64,000 nt of DNA from Patellifolia procumbens (Eukaryota > Streptophyta > Magnoliopsida > Caryophyllales > Amaranthaceae). Below are positions 23,719-35,042 of this stretch, piece after piece (position 1 is the stretch's first letter; every line of letters begins with the position of its first letter). The notes under the pieces are model-generated. The model was given only the letters and a program-made list of their open reading frames with translations, had not been told where the DNA came from and did not search any database. Position numbers and translations under genes: made by a program. The stretch is taken from the NCBI GenBank assembly GCA_947645195.1, contig CANSGD010000919.1, positions 186,001 to 250,000 of the forward strand, written 5' to 3'.

Positions 23719-24427
23719 CACAAATTGCATAAGATACCACAAATATAAGTATTTCCTTTATTTCTTGGTTCAACTTCAAAACATAACCCTAAACCACAAA
23801 AACATAGAACATCTGAAAATATAAAATTAATAAAACAGGTCAACATGTACAAATAACTAATTAATTTATAAACCCAAAACTGAAAGCAGATACCAATAAT
23901 AATTCAATTCATCAACAACTAAAATAATCACAACAGGACGACAATCAAACAATTAATTAATCAAAAAACTAATAAAAAAATCGAAATGGATAACACAAAT
24001 TAAAATAGAATAATACCGATCCAGGTATGAAAGAATCAACATAAGTGAGTCGATCATGCTTGCTCATACGACTTCTCATATAAGGATCACAGGATAAGTA
24101 AAGATTCTTAAGAAGAATGCCATTACTATCTTCTGGAACTTTCAGGATTATCTTAGAAGTTATGAACTCCATGTCTGATTCTTTTGCTAACCCAACAACA
24201 TAGTCTTTGAATATAACCTGCTTGTTGCTCACCTCTTCACCCGCCATTGTTACTCTACTTACTTGATTTCTTTATTTTTTTTTCTTCTAGGAGTTTCAGA
24301 ATGTGAGTGGGACAGTGGGTAGTGTGTGTTGTTGAACAAGTGTTGGAATGTGGGGTGTTTTATTGGAGCGAGGTAAGTGTGAAAAATGCAGCAGCATATA
24401 GTATCTGAAGGAGAGACCCCGCGAGTG

Positions 24428-24477
24428 TGACTGTCTGTGTCTGTGTCTGTGTCTGTGTCTGTGTCTGTGTCTGTGTT
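24428..24477. repeat. Hexanucleotide microsatellite (CTGTGT)n in the promoter of reductase gene 2
   Basis: About eight copies of CTGTGT on the plus strand. It lies about 190 bp ahead of the start codon at 24247 and has no counterpart upstream of the intact gene. Confidence 0.9.
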
Positions 24478-25229
24478 TGACAGTGTGAGTGACTGTGAGA
24501 GTTTTTGGTTGTACCGCGCTAAAAGTGACCACAATTTACTACTTTCAAAGCCTTTTTGTTGTTAATATGCTCACATTCACACATTGTAATCGTGAACAAT
24601 TTGAACTGCACTGCCCACGGCCCACCTAAGCAAATTCACACAATTTTTCTTTGCACCACAAGGGACAAACATTTTACTCATTTTTCTACTGTCTCAAATG
24701 TTGTACTAACCCTATATACAAGCGATGCGTGCAAAATCATTTACAATTCCGCATAAATTTTTTGTATGCTTCTCCAAATTTAAAAGGACTATAGCTTGTT
24801 CCGTCAAGAGTAATCTCAGCTGTAAATTAATCTTGAATAATCCTTACTATTAGGGAGGTTCATCACAAACACGCCCCATATGACTTGCAACCTGTTAATA
24901 AGTTTTTTTTTTATAATTATTTTTCTTTCTCTTTTTAATTTCTACTCCCACCCCAAATCCCAGCCACCACCACTCTAGCCACCCATCCCCTTCTCTTCCT
25001 TCCCCATTTTCGGAACCCCGCCTCACCACCCCTTCCCCTGAAAATCGTTGAGCTTGTCAACCTTGTAATCAAGTAACCTAGCCATGAAGAGTAGACAATG
25101 TTGGCGCCAACAAAGTGCAGTGGCAAGAGAAAAAACTGTGAGAGGGGACAGAGACAGGGAAGCAGCGAAAGGGAAAGGAAAGCAGAGGAGACAAGGCTGC
25201 GGGTTCTGGGAATGAGGGAAGAGGGCAGT

Positions 25230-25420
25230 TACGGTGGTGGCTGGCGATAGCGAGAGAGAAAGAGAGAGTGGGCGAGAAGGAGAACGAGAGAGAAAAAGAA
25301 GTTAGACGAGCGGAAGGAAGAGAGTGGTGCTGCAGTGGTGGTTGACGAGGCTAGCAATAGTGAGAGAAAGAGAGAGTGGGGCAAGTGAGAAGGAGAACGA
25401 GAGTGGTGGTTTTTGCGTGG
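25230..25420. repeat. Tandem duplication of a purine-rich segment inside the Mutator-like element
   Basis: A unit with AGCGAGAGAGAAAGAGAGAGT and GAGAAGGAGAACGAGAG is repeated about 115 bp later with small changes. Confidence 0.6.
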
Positions 25421-25515
25421 TGGTTGGGTGGGTTGGGATTTGAGTGGTTGGTTCGGTTACGGGGGAGGGGAGAGGAGGAGGGTGCTGAGGGGGGTAGTGT
25501 GGTGGCTGGTGTTGG

Positions 25516-25595
25516 GGGTGGTGGCGAGGGGAGCTAGGGGTGGTGGCGAGGGGAGCTAGGGGTAGTGGCAAGGGGAGCTAGGGGTGGTGTCTAGG
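25516..25595. repeat. 22-bp G-rich minisatellite, about 3.5 copies
   Basis: The unit GGTGGTGGCGAGGGGAGCTA repeats in tandem with a few substitutions. The G runs could form quadruplexes (inference). Confidence 0.8.
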
Positions 25596-27073
25596 GGCGA
25601 TTATTGGGTCGGGTAGCCCGATGGTATAGGATTGGGCCAAGTTTACCGGGTAATGGACAAGATTTTTATGTTAATGGACAGGGCTCTAATAGGGTCTAAT
25701 ATTGTAGGATCATTATTGGGCTCTAATGGAAAACCCAATAATTTTAAAAAAGGTATTAGGGTGATACTTACAGGGTCATTCGTACTCTCTAATCTCAACA
25801 TTCTCCTTCAACTGCTCGTCTTCTCAAACGCTCACCTACGCTCGTCTTCTCAAACACTGTCATTAAATCGATTTTGCCTTTGTAAACCTTCTTTGCTCAA
25901 CTACGCTCCTCTTCTCAACTCAAGCAAATTCACAAAATTTTCTGCAATTACAGTATGGTTGTTGAGATGTTATCCTTTCCAATTTTGGATTTTAGGATTG
26001 TAACTATTGATTGAAAATTATGCCATTTTTTCGAAATCAATCATCTCATTTGTAAACATCTCAAGTTTTCATCTAATTATACATAAATTATCTCAATGCA
26101 ATTTTGATTTCATTGCAAATTATCTCAATACAAGCTTTAGTAGAAACGTTCTCAATCACAACTTAGTCTCATTTTTATCAACTCATCATTTATTCATTCC
26201 AATTTGTCTTGTTCCTTTGATTATTTTGTTTGTGAATTTGCTTGTTCCAGATTATTCTTATGGACGTTATGGTGCTAAATTTAAATATTCACTTTCAATA
26301 AACGCGCGACTGAGCTACCCATTGAATTTCTTTACTGATTAAATAGTTGGGTTAATGCAGATTTATTTGATTAATTTAGTTAAGCTAAGCTGAATGAGTT
26401 TGATTGTACAGGTGGCTGGTGGTGGCTTCTACAACAATGGGTTTTACGGATATTAATTAGTATAGTTAGTCCACAAATTAGCGGACTATTAAATTTTCCA
26501 TGGAAATTCCCAATAAATAAAAATGTTAAAAGCTAATTTAGATGGCCCACTATGGGCCCGTTTATTATAAGCCTTGGCCCTGACTTGATCCTAACCTAGT
26601 TGGCCCTGACCCTGACCCAACCCAATAAAAAAATACAGGCGACCCACAATCAACCAATCCCGCAACTAACCTGCCCCGCCAGATGACCAGGCCTAATGGT
26701 GGTTGGGGTTAATGGTGTGGTGTAAGTTTAAGGTGGGGAAGAAAAGGGGTAAAAGGGTGGGAAACAAAAATAATAATTAATTGTAAACAACCAATTAAAC
26801 ACCTGACATGTGGCATGTTTTACATGTTAAACAAGTTTCCTTCAGGTTATGGCGTTTTTGTGGCGGACCTCCCTAATAGTTGGGATTAATCTTGACGTTC
26901 GATCATAAATTGGATTATTCCAATCAATTTTTAATTTAAATTTGTAAAAACAGTTAAGTATATAGAGAATTGTGTCATTAAATTAGGAATTTAAAAAGCA
27001 AATTGATTTTTTACGTCCCCTCCACTTCCCTTATGAGTAGAATAGAGATATAAGGGCTTGAATTAAAATACTA

Positions 27074-27323
27074 CTCCCTCCGTTTTTTCTAATATGCACT
27101 TATTTTTATTTTGGGGTGTTTTTTTTAATTGGTATCTTTCTACATTTTCTCATAAATGGAAGGTTGGCCCACCTAATTATTACACTTCTGTCCTACTTTT
27201 TCTTTCTTTCTCTCTACCTTTTTCATTTTTTTTCTTACTTTTACTAACCTTCTCTCTTACTTTTACATTTTTTCCTTGGTCCGCGCGCAAAAGCAAACAT
27301 GCATATTAAAAAAACGGAGGCGG
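27074..27323. mobile_element. Stowaway-type MITE
   Basis: 250 bp flanked by TA. Inverted ends CTCCCTCCGTTTTTTCTAAT and ATTAAAAAAACGGAGGCGG, and the adjacent ATGCA / TGCAT words also pair. Confidence 0.82.
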
Positions 27324-27459
27324 TACTTGTTTAGTTTATTATGCAATAATCAACTTTTGATTTTAGAAGTACCACAAAAAGGGACAAAAAAACTTGAATG
27401 ATTATAATCTTATAATTCTACCGAACTTTGATTTTAATGTACGTGTTTACTTTATTATA

Positions 27460-27675
27460 TTTCCTCTGTTTTTTTTTTAAAATGTGACACTTTTTTTCCA
27501 TGCATTTCAATGGAGCGATTTAGGGGTGTAAACGAGCAAATTAATCAACGAAATTTTAAGACAAGTAATATAGAATGTCAAACTTGCTTGTGTTAAAATT
27601 TCATTTACACCCCAAAATCGCTCCGTTGAAATGCATGGAAAAAAATGTCACAATTTTAAAAAAGGGGAAAGTATA
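27460..27675. mobile_element. Fold-back MITE, about 215 bp
   Basis: Two nearly perfect arms of about 75 bp (TTTTAAAATGTGACAC, TTTTTTTCCATGCATTTCAA, GGAGCGATTT, GGGGTGTAAA) in inverted order surround about 60 bp of spacer. The RNA would form a long hairpin of the type that yields small RNAs. The ends TTTCC/GGAAA with flanking TA suggest a mariner-like family. Confidence 0.8.
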
Positions 27676-28394
27676 ATAATCGTGTCTATATATAAGGGTT
27701 ATGTTAAACTTTAGCACATGCCTTCCAAATCATTGAACAACCCTGATACAAAATATTCATATTTAATAATGTTTATAATAGTTTAGTTTTCTCTAAAACT
27801 ATCATATTGCTTGCTAATACTTCCTGCATCGTTTAGCAAAATTAAATGTTTTTTTTAATCACATTTGCATTATTTATGGCATATGCTCATAAATTCAATA
27901 AACATTTAGAAAATATCAATTTTTAAAATTATTGTTATTTAAAAATGATAAATTTTAAAAGTCAAAATTAAATTGAATTAGGCAAATATAAAAGTCAAAG
28001 TGTCACAATTTTTATCAAATAGAGGAAGTAAATATCATTTAAATACTGACTATTGCTCAAAATAGCAACCTTCATAGATCAAATGAAATTTAAAACCAAA
28101 CTAATTCAAACTTTCAAAAGTACATTAATGCAATAAATCATACACAAATGTTTGACATGCCAAAGCATAAGTGCAAGAGCTTGGCACCATGCAAACTTGG
28201 TGTCCTCAACTACAAGTTTTCATCGACTAGCCTCATATGGCTTAGACACTTGAACTTCAACGTAAGAAGTTGAACATTAGTTATATTGAGAGCACCTCTT
28301 TGGCTTTTTCAAAAATCAAGTGTTATTTCCCGTCCCAATTGCAGTACATCCAACTCCAAGTTGATCAGCATGAAGTTTCGCCTGTAATTTCGCG
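27676..28394. other. Intergenic DNA downstream of polygalacturonase A
   Basis: AT-rich; contains the probable 3' UTR of the gene ending at 28395. No other feature recognised. Confidence 0.3.
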
Positions 28395-30570
28395 TTAGTC
28401 AGTCTCTATGATGCAGCTAGTCGGCTCGACGATGCCGGAAACTGTTCCTCCAGCATTAGTACAAGATGCTGTAGCTAATTGCTTCTTGTATGTAAGTTTG
28501 ACGTTCTCCATTCTAATGTTTGTGCATCGATACTTTGGACTGCAATCAAATTTCACTGCAACTTCTGTTGCTGATGTTCCATGTATATCTTGATATATTA
28601 TGTGACTAATTTTTATACCTGAAACCTAGGGATTAGATTAAGCATTAAAACCCAAAAGAAAATCAAGAGATAGTTATAATATTCGTAGTTCAAGCTATTC
28701 CGCATATTCTTGTATTAATCCCTATTTCAGATTAGTTTAAAATAATCCCACCTTTAATTTAGTAATCGCATTATCATAATAATCCCTAGTGATTAGAAAA
28801 TCAAAACTTTTAAACTTTCGTTCAATATTTGTTAACATTTGAATTTGTATTGGAGAACAATTTTCATGGTTGAGATTTAATATATCCATACATAAAAATA
28901 AAAATAAAAATAAATCAAGTGAAAAGGTTGGATTATTCATATTAGTTTTTTTTCTCTAAAAAAGTCGACCTTTATGGTTTGGGCCATTGTTCGGCTGGAC
29001 TAAGGTCAAAATCAAAAGAACACGTAGTTTTGACTACACATTCAAAAATAGCCTAGCAATTATAAGTTTATAACACAACCTAAATAATATGAACATTGTG
29101 ATTAGCTCTAATGTCTATTATGAGAAAAGAATGTATAATGCATATACGATATAGTACCTGGCCAGGACAACCTTTATTGTATGGACAATAATTCTGATCA
29201 ATTATAATTGGATTATGAACATGTTTCATAGTGATGTCTTTGAAGAGAACATTCTTGACAAAACCATTGCTAGGCCTTCCCCAAGACTTAATCCTAGCAC
29301 CATTTTGCGTGCCCTTAAACACTACATTTGTTATTGTCACATTCTCTACTCCTGGCTCATTCAAACGCTTTCCTAGACTTCCAATGCTGCATATTACGTT
29401 AAAAGATTAATCAAAATGAGGACAGTAAATCAAAAAGCTTCAAATAAAAGTCGTATGTTTAAGATTGCCATTGTCATAGTACCTAATGCCATGGCCAGGA
29501 CCACAAACGATGTTGTAGATTGCCAAATTTGTCGCGCCAGCGCCTACAGAGATGCAATCATCGCCTGTTCCGATCCTCGAATGCCTGATCACAACATTGT
29601 TGGATTGTTGTACATGGATGCCATCGGTGTTGGGGGATTTTCCAAAGGCTAAAATTTTTAAGCCTTGCACTTGAACATTCTCACACCCATTGATCACAAT
29701 GTGGAATAATTTACTGTTCACTGATCTTAATCCATTGATTACAATGTCTTTAGAGTTTTTGAAGGCCAAATTCTGTCAGAAAAGAATTTGTCAAGTTCAA
29801 TTAGATTTCATGTCATAGAAACAATCCAAATGTATGCTTAACAAGCGCAAATTTTCTAATCTTCTGTCCCACAATTCTTGTACCACTTGTGTGCCACTTT
29901 TTCTTATTGGTTGATTATTATGTGTTTTGAATCTTTCCGAGGCTGACCATTGTCTTAGTAACAACGATTTGAAAAGGATACACAAAAGTGGTTTAGAAAA
30001 TGTGAGACCTAAGATATGTACTCGTGCTAAACACTAAATCACTACCAATTATATGCTAGTGTTCACTTACAAAGAAAAACAAAGAAAAAGTAAACTCACC
30101 GTAGTACCAGTTGGGCAGTTACTATTTCCATGTACCTTGCAAGCCCACAAACTGCTACCACGACCATCAAGGGTACCTCCAATGATCGTAAGACCGGCAA
30201 CCGACTCGAACGAGAGCCAATTCATTGCATTTCCTAAGGCCATATAATCCGCTGGAGCAACGAAGGTGCCCTCTATTCTAAGAATCATGCCCTTATTTTT
30301 TCTCATAGTCTTACAATTATGGCCTGAAAATATAAGGGCACTACCAATGAAGTATCTTCCTTGAGGCACATATATGGTTGGTGGTACCAATGATTTAGTT
30401 GCTATATCGCATGCGGCCTTCCATGCACTCAAAAACGCTCTCGATGAGTCGGTTTTCGAGTTGGGTTTCGCCCCGAATTCAATGACATTGAATCTTTCTA
30501 CTTTGCTCAATGTAGGAGGTAGGAAGATGAAGAAAATAATTAGCAAAGAAATGTTATTGATTATTTTCAT
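28395..30570 (-). CDS. Polygalacturonase A (glycoside hydrolase family 28), four exons, secreted
   Basis: Minus-strand exons 30100-30570, 29483-29772, 29158-29386 and 28395-28625, GT-AG throughout, summing to 1221 nt (406 residues plus TAA). It hydrolyses alpha-1,4-galacturonan in the pectin of the cell wall. The N-terminus (MKIINNISLLIIFFIFLPPTLS) is a signal peptide. All four family 28 motifs are present: NTDG (205-208), GDDC (227-230), GHG (250-252) and RIK (285-287), so the catalytic Asp residues and His are intact. The exon pattern, YQDIHGTSA and the C-terminal cysteines resemble pollen-type (clade C, often exo-acting) polygalacturonases; exo versus endo action is inference. Its relative at 44899-48565 has the same exon phases, and exons 2 and 3 have the same length. 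Confidence 0.93.
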
Positions 30571-31337
30571 AATTTAGGAGCTAATTAGAGAGAGTTATTA
30601 GCTAAGAAGTTATTAAAGGAATTTGAGGAGTTTGAAGTTGGGATATTAGTAGTAAAACTAGTAATACTTGGTAGAGTATCAAATCAAATGAAGTTGGATT
30701 AGAGATTGGCAGCCAGGAAGTTGTGAAGTTTAGTTTCAGTAATTAAATATCGTTACTAATAGAAGCTTAATCTACATTAATGAACAGTTATGCATGTTAA
30801 TGAGTAAATGACCTTTGCTGAGGATTTAAATTTCTTGAGGAGAACCACTACTCACTATTTCACTAATCACTTACTAAAGAAGTTATTTAGGACAAACGTG
30901 CTATTAACTTCCCAACGCACTCATGAATTAGCTACTTACTTGTAAAATATGATTGTTGAGAATAATTAAGGAGCTCATGAGAGAAAATATTTTTACTTAC
31001 AATTTTATGTTTGGTAGTATGGACATAACATATATAGGATTATAGATCGACTCATAACTCAAGAATATATCTTATTGTTAATAGTAGTCAAACACTTACA
31101 TAAACATATCAAAAGATAATAATTCTCTAAGTTAGTATCCACCTAAGATACTAATACATATAAAAGATATTAACCATATCTCTATTCTATCATAATATAT
31201 CTCTAACACATTTCAGTAACTGTAACACTGACACAATGATATTGATGGAAAAAAAACTCAATAATAGTTGTAGATCAATCGGATGAACTATAACTTGTTT
31301 TTGTAGAAGTCGATGCGATTCGATGATATTGGCTACA
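30571..31337. other. Upstream flank of polygalacturonase A
   Basis: AT-rich promoter-side DNA of the minus-strand gene. No specific element was decided on. Confidence 0.3.
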
Positions 31338-31483
31338 ATAATTTATTTTCTTGAGCAAGACCACACTCAAATTAAGTGTACGTGTTTCTTGAGAAAAATC
31401 ATGCCCACATTAGGTATTTTTGTGGTTTATTGAGCAAAACCAAACCCACATCATGTACGGGCTTTCTAGAGCAAAACCACAGT
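31338..31483. repeat. Degenerate tandem repeat of about 50 bp
   Basis: Three to four units built on TTTCTTGAGCAAAACCACAC...CACATTATGTACG. The units differ by substitutions and small indels. Confidence 0.5.
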
Positions 31484-31520
31484 CTCATAGAATTAATAGC
31501 ACTTCTCACAGCATAAGGGC

Positions 31521-32239
31521 GTATCTAGGTAGTCCTTTTTTGGTGCTCCTAGGAGCACAGAGCATGGTGCTCCCAGATTTTAAAATAAGTCGTCAGTAAG
31601 AACATATAATGAACACTGGGAGAACATAACATTAGAAAGTCGTCAGAAAGAACATATAGTGAACATTGGGAGAACATAACATCAAAACAACATTTACTTG
31701 AAACAGAAAGAACAAAATACGAAAATTCAAAAGAACAACATACATTTTTTAAAAGAAAATACAAAACTTCAAAGAACACTTACTTAAAACAAAAAGAACA
31801 AAATACGAAATTTCAAACAACAAAAATACTTTTTACAAAGAACAAATTAAAAATATAAGAATTCAAAGAACAAAAATGAATGACTTTGAAGAGCATTAAA
31901 ATCAAATCTGACATAACATCATCCAACAATTCGAAGAACATCTGGTCAGAGAAAGGAGAGAGAAGAGAAACACCATTGAAGGTTGCTCGACGGTGAAGAT
32001 GGTTTCCGGTGAACATGGCTCGACAGATGAAGACCTTAGCCGCCGGTTTGCTTTTCCCTAGCCGCCGCTTTGATTTGCCCTAACAACCCCTTTGTTTTTC
32101 CCTAATTTCGCCGGCTGTTTTGTCCTAACTCCATTCGCCGGCAAGGTATCTTGCCCTAACTTCGTTCGCCAGCTGTTTTTCCCTAACTCCGGTGCAAGAA
32201 TGTGCTCCGGGGAGTACCAAAAAAATTTCAGTATCTAGG
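31521..32239. mobile_element. Probable Mutator-like element with 9-bp target duplication
   Basis: Element 31530-32230 (701 bp) flanked by GTATCTAGG (31521-31529 and 32231-32239). The ends are short, imperfect inverted repeats (TTTTTTGGTGCTCCTAGGAGCAC against the complement of GTGCTCCGGGGAGTACC-A-run). Inside are two tandem copies of a 50-bp unit (AAGTCGTCAGAAAGAACATA, at about 31588 and 31638) and an A-rich left half. No transposase seen. The weak inverted repeats make the assignment less certain than for the others. Confidence 0.55.
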
Positions 32240-32816
32240 ACTTTATTTAAGGGGCCCAAATCGCTTTTCGCATTTTTTAGTGGAGGTCAAACTAACAATT
32301 TCACCATTTTTTAATATAAAAAAACTGCATTTTTACGTTGATATATAAAAAATTAAGAGCATGGGGGATCTAAGCTCTCGGTGGTTTCCATAAATTTCAC
32401 CAATGCGAGAAGAACCTTAAAAACCCTTGTCTCACGACACAGGATGAACCAAAATATCTCTAGCGAGATTAGAATTAAAAATAACCATTTATTTATGTTG
32501 GTTATTTGAGTTGTTTAATTTTTAACATTTTGTCAAAAAACTAGCTAGTACCCTAAATTACATATCCAATTTAGGTATTCAATTGTTATAATCGGGAGCT
32601 ATAAGGTTTTAATATTTAGCTTTGGGCTTATACTCTTATGCTCCCGAAAAAAACTTGGCAAAATTAGTTCACAAATTATTCAAAAAGGCTGCCTAATTTT
32701 AATGTTCAAATTAGGCAATCCAGACCCAAATAAATTTATAAGGCCCAAAGAATTTTAACCTAGTTATCATCTCCTATTCTCCTCCAACACGTCATCTTCC
32801 TCATTTTCAGTTAAAC

Positions 32817-32945
32817 AGGTGTGAAAAGAAATTAAATCGATGCCAAAAGAAATAAAATGGCCACAACATAAATTAAACTGGTGCCAAAAGAGAGTAAACT
32901 AGTGCCAAAAGAAGTTAAACCGGTGCCAAAAGAAAGTAAACTGAC
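32817..32945. repeat. About 23-bp tandem repeat, five to six copies
   Basis: The unit GTGCCAAAAGAAGTTAAACTG recurs with small changes. It lies just upstream of the Athila block. No function assigned. Confidence 0.7.
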
Positions 32946-33042
32946 GCAGCAATAATGGAAGCGTCGGTATGGAAAGGAGAGAGTGGGTGGGCTGTTGGGC
33001 CTGCCTCAGTGATGGATCCATGATTTTCATATTGGGTGGGTC

Positions 33043-33655
33043 TGATATCATGTTATTTTGTATAGTTTTTCCCCCTACTTTTGAGCTAAATTGTGCGTCA
33101 AACTATGCTCTTAAAAGCTATTTTATGCTAACTCCTCTATCTAGTTGTGCTTTGCTTGTTTTATGTTGAATTACAGGCTTTAGGGAGTTTTCTCCCTATT
33201 TTTTGCTATTTTGAGCATCAACATATGATAGGCAGAGTTATGAGGCAAATTTGCTGAGTTGCGAAGCTCTAAGGCCACATTTCATAGGCTTAGAGGCGTC
33301 CTTGATTCGAAGTTTTGGCTCAAAGAGCCAAAGGAAGAAAACTGCAGTTCGCCCGATACCATCGGGCTGGATTCGCCCGATCGGGCAAAATCACTGCTGC
33401 TGGAAGATCGTCAAAACGCCCGATCGGGCGATGTCGCCCGGACCCATCAGGCGGATTTTCTAATGTGCCCAGTTATATCTGCTGTGTTTGATGACTGCTT
33501 CTCTAAAGACGTAAGATCTGCCCGATCGGGCGGATTTGCCCGGACCCGTCGGGCGGATTGTTGAATGTTTCCAGTTCATGATTTGAAGAAGGATGTTTCG
33601 CCCGACGCCATCGGGCTAATTGACTTTTTAGTTAAATGACGCGCGATTTGTCGCC
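33043..33655 (+). repeat. Truncated 5' LTR (type A) fused to pol
   Basis: Matches the first 620 bp of the full LTR at 42097 and stops at ...GTTTGTCGCC, ahead of where TATA, R and U5 would be. It then joins protease sequence. It cannot serve as a normal promoter/primer LTR. Confidence 0.85.
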
Positions 33656-33659
33656 CGAA

Positions 33660-35042
33660 TTGACTTTGCAGATGGCTGATCGTTCTATAAAATACCCTCT
33701 AGGTGTTTTAGAAGACGTCCTTGTTAAGGTGGGAAAGTTTTACATCCCTGTGGATTTTGTTGTGTTGGATATGGAGGAGGATGCCCAAATTCCTATTATA
33801 TTGGGCAGACCATTTTTATGTACTATATGTGCTGTAATTGATGTCAAGTCTGGGTCTTTGACTTTGAGTGTTGGTGATGATACTGTGACATTTAAACTAA
33901 CCAATGCTGTGAAGTCTCCTATGCTTGAGGAATTTTGTTGGAGGATTGATGTTGTAGACAGAGCTGTTCTATCTGCATTCCCGCAGATATCTGGTGCTGA
34001 CCCTTTGGAGGTAGCACTCACTATGGGAGGCCCATCATGCGATGATACTGAAGTCGACGCCTATATTGCTGATTTGGAGGGCCCTAATGCTGAAAAGGGA
34101 CAAGAGTTTGTGGTAATGGAAAATGTTTATTCTACCTCTACACCTCAGGTAACAAAGGTAGAACTTAAACCACTCCCTTCCCGCTTGAAATATGCTTTTC
34201 TGGATGATAAGGAACAATGTCCTGTGATTGTTAGTACTAAACTCACAGATAGCCAATTGGAGCAATTGCTTACAGTGCTTCGTATGCACACGAAGGCTAT
34301 AGGGTATAGTATTGACGATCTTAAGGGCATTAGTCCTGACTTTTGTATGCATCGTATAAATCTTGAGGAAAATCACCGCCCTTGCATTCAACCTCAAAGG
34401 CGTTTAAATCCTAACATGCAAGAGGTAGTGAAGAAAGAGATCATGAAATTGTTAGATGCAGGCATTATTTATCCTATTGTTGATTCTAAGTGGGTTAGTC
34501 CTGTGCAAGTAGTTCCAAAGAAGGGAGGGACAACTGTTGTAAAAAATGATAAAGGTGATTTAATCCCTACCTGGACAGTCACATGGTGGCGAATGTGCAT
34601 TGATTATCGTAGACTTAATAATGCCACCCTGAAGGACCATTTTCCCCTTCCCTTTATTGATCAGATGTTGGAAAGGTTAGCTAAGCATAGCTTTTTATGT
34701 TATCTGGATGAATATTCTGGCTTTTTCCAAATTGCTATCCACGTAGATGATTAGGAAAAGACTACTTTTACATGTCCTTATGGTACTTTTGCATATCGTA
34801 GATTGCCATTTGGATTGTGTAATGCTCCTGCTACCTTTCAGCGCTGTATGATGGCCATATTCTCTGATTTCATTGAAAATATCATGGAAGTTTTTATGGA
34901 TGATTTTAGTGTTTATGGGTCTAATTTTGATGTTTGCCTGTATAATTTATCCAAGGTATTGAAAAGATGTGCTGAAATGAACCTTGTTTTAAATTTCGAA
35001 AAATGTCATTTTATCGTCAATGAAGGTGTTGTGTTGGGTCAT
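33660..35042 (+). pseudogene. Athila-type protease C-part and reverse transcriptase fragment
   Basis: Reads MADRSIKYPLGVLED...ILGRPFLC (retropepsin C-terminal half; the DLGAS catalytic half is absent). Then a connector leads to the RT palm and fingers: WVSPVQVVPKKGG, WRMCIDYRRLN, HFPLPFIDQMLERLA, and after a TAG at 34753-34755 the frame continues with FTCPYGTFAYRRLPFGLCNAPATF and the catalytic FMDDFSVYG. It ends at VVLGH where the next LTR starts. The lineage call (Athila, non-chromovirus gypsy) rests on the LPFIDQMLERLA block and the tRNA-Asp primer site nearby. Confidence 0.85.

Larger units (their letters stand above)
15540..24247 (-). pseudogene. Second alkenal/enone reductase gene, disrupted in exon 3 by a copia element
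   Basis: Minus-strand exons: 24017-24247 (231 nt), 22024-22201 (178), exon 3 split as 19716-19747 and about 16910-17037, 16547-16629 (83) and 15540-15918 (379). All exon sizes except exon 3 equal those of the intact neighbour. In the neighbour exon 3 is 167 nt; here the two pieces sum to about 160. About 7 nt that encoded Tyr-Glu and part of Leu (of FYELGSPKKGD) were lost at the deletion junction. Reading into the transposon, codon 148 is the TGA of the LTR's TGATAG start, giving a 147-residue product without the nucleotide-binding fold. The other exons show no stop or frameshift, and the stop codon after VVVVAHD is kept, so decay began recently. Only the transposon makes this gene non-functional. 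Confidence 0.88.
24828..26895. mobile_element. Large Mutator-like non-autonomous element, 2.05 kb
   Basis: Element 24837-26886 flanked by TAATCTTGA (24828-24836 and 26887-26895). The inverted ends share ACTATTAGGGAGGT and CACAAACACGCC / CACAAAAACGCC, with weaker similarity further in. The interior has a C-rich left part (about 24945-25040), a G/A-rich stretch (25140-25600) with tandem repeats, then about 900 bp of ordinary AT-rich DNA. No transposase domain recognised. Open frames such as 25632-26003 have no family signature and I do not call them genes. Confidence 0.72.

Noticed and set aside
24259..24534. Asp-Thr repeat frame
   Set aside because: It reads the (CTGTGT)n microsatellite upstream of the reductase start.
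25302..25571. Pro/His/Ser-rich frame on the minus strand
   Set aside because: Follows from G-rich minisatellite and purine repeats in the 24837-26886 element.
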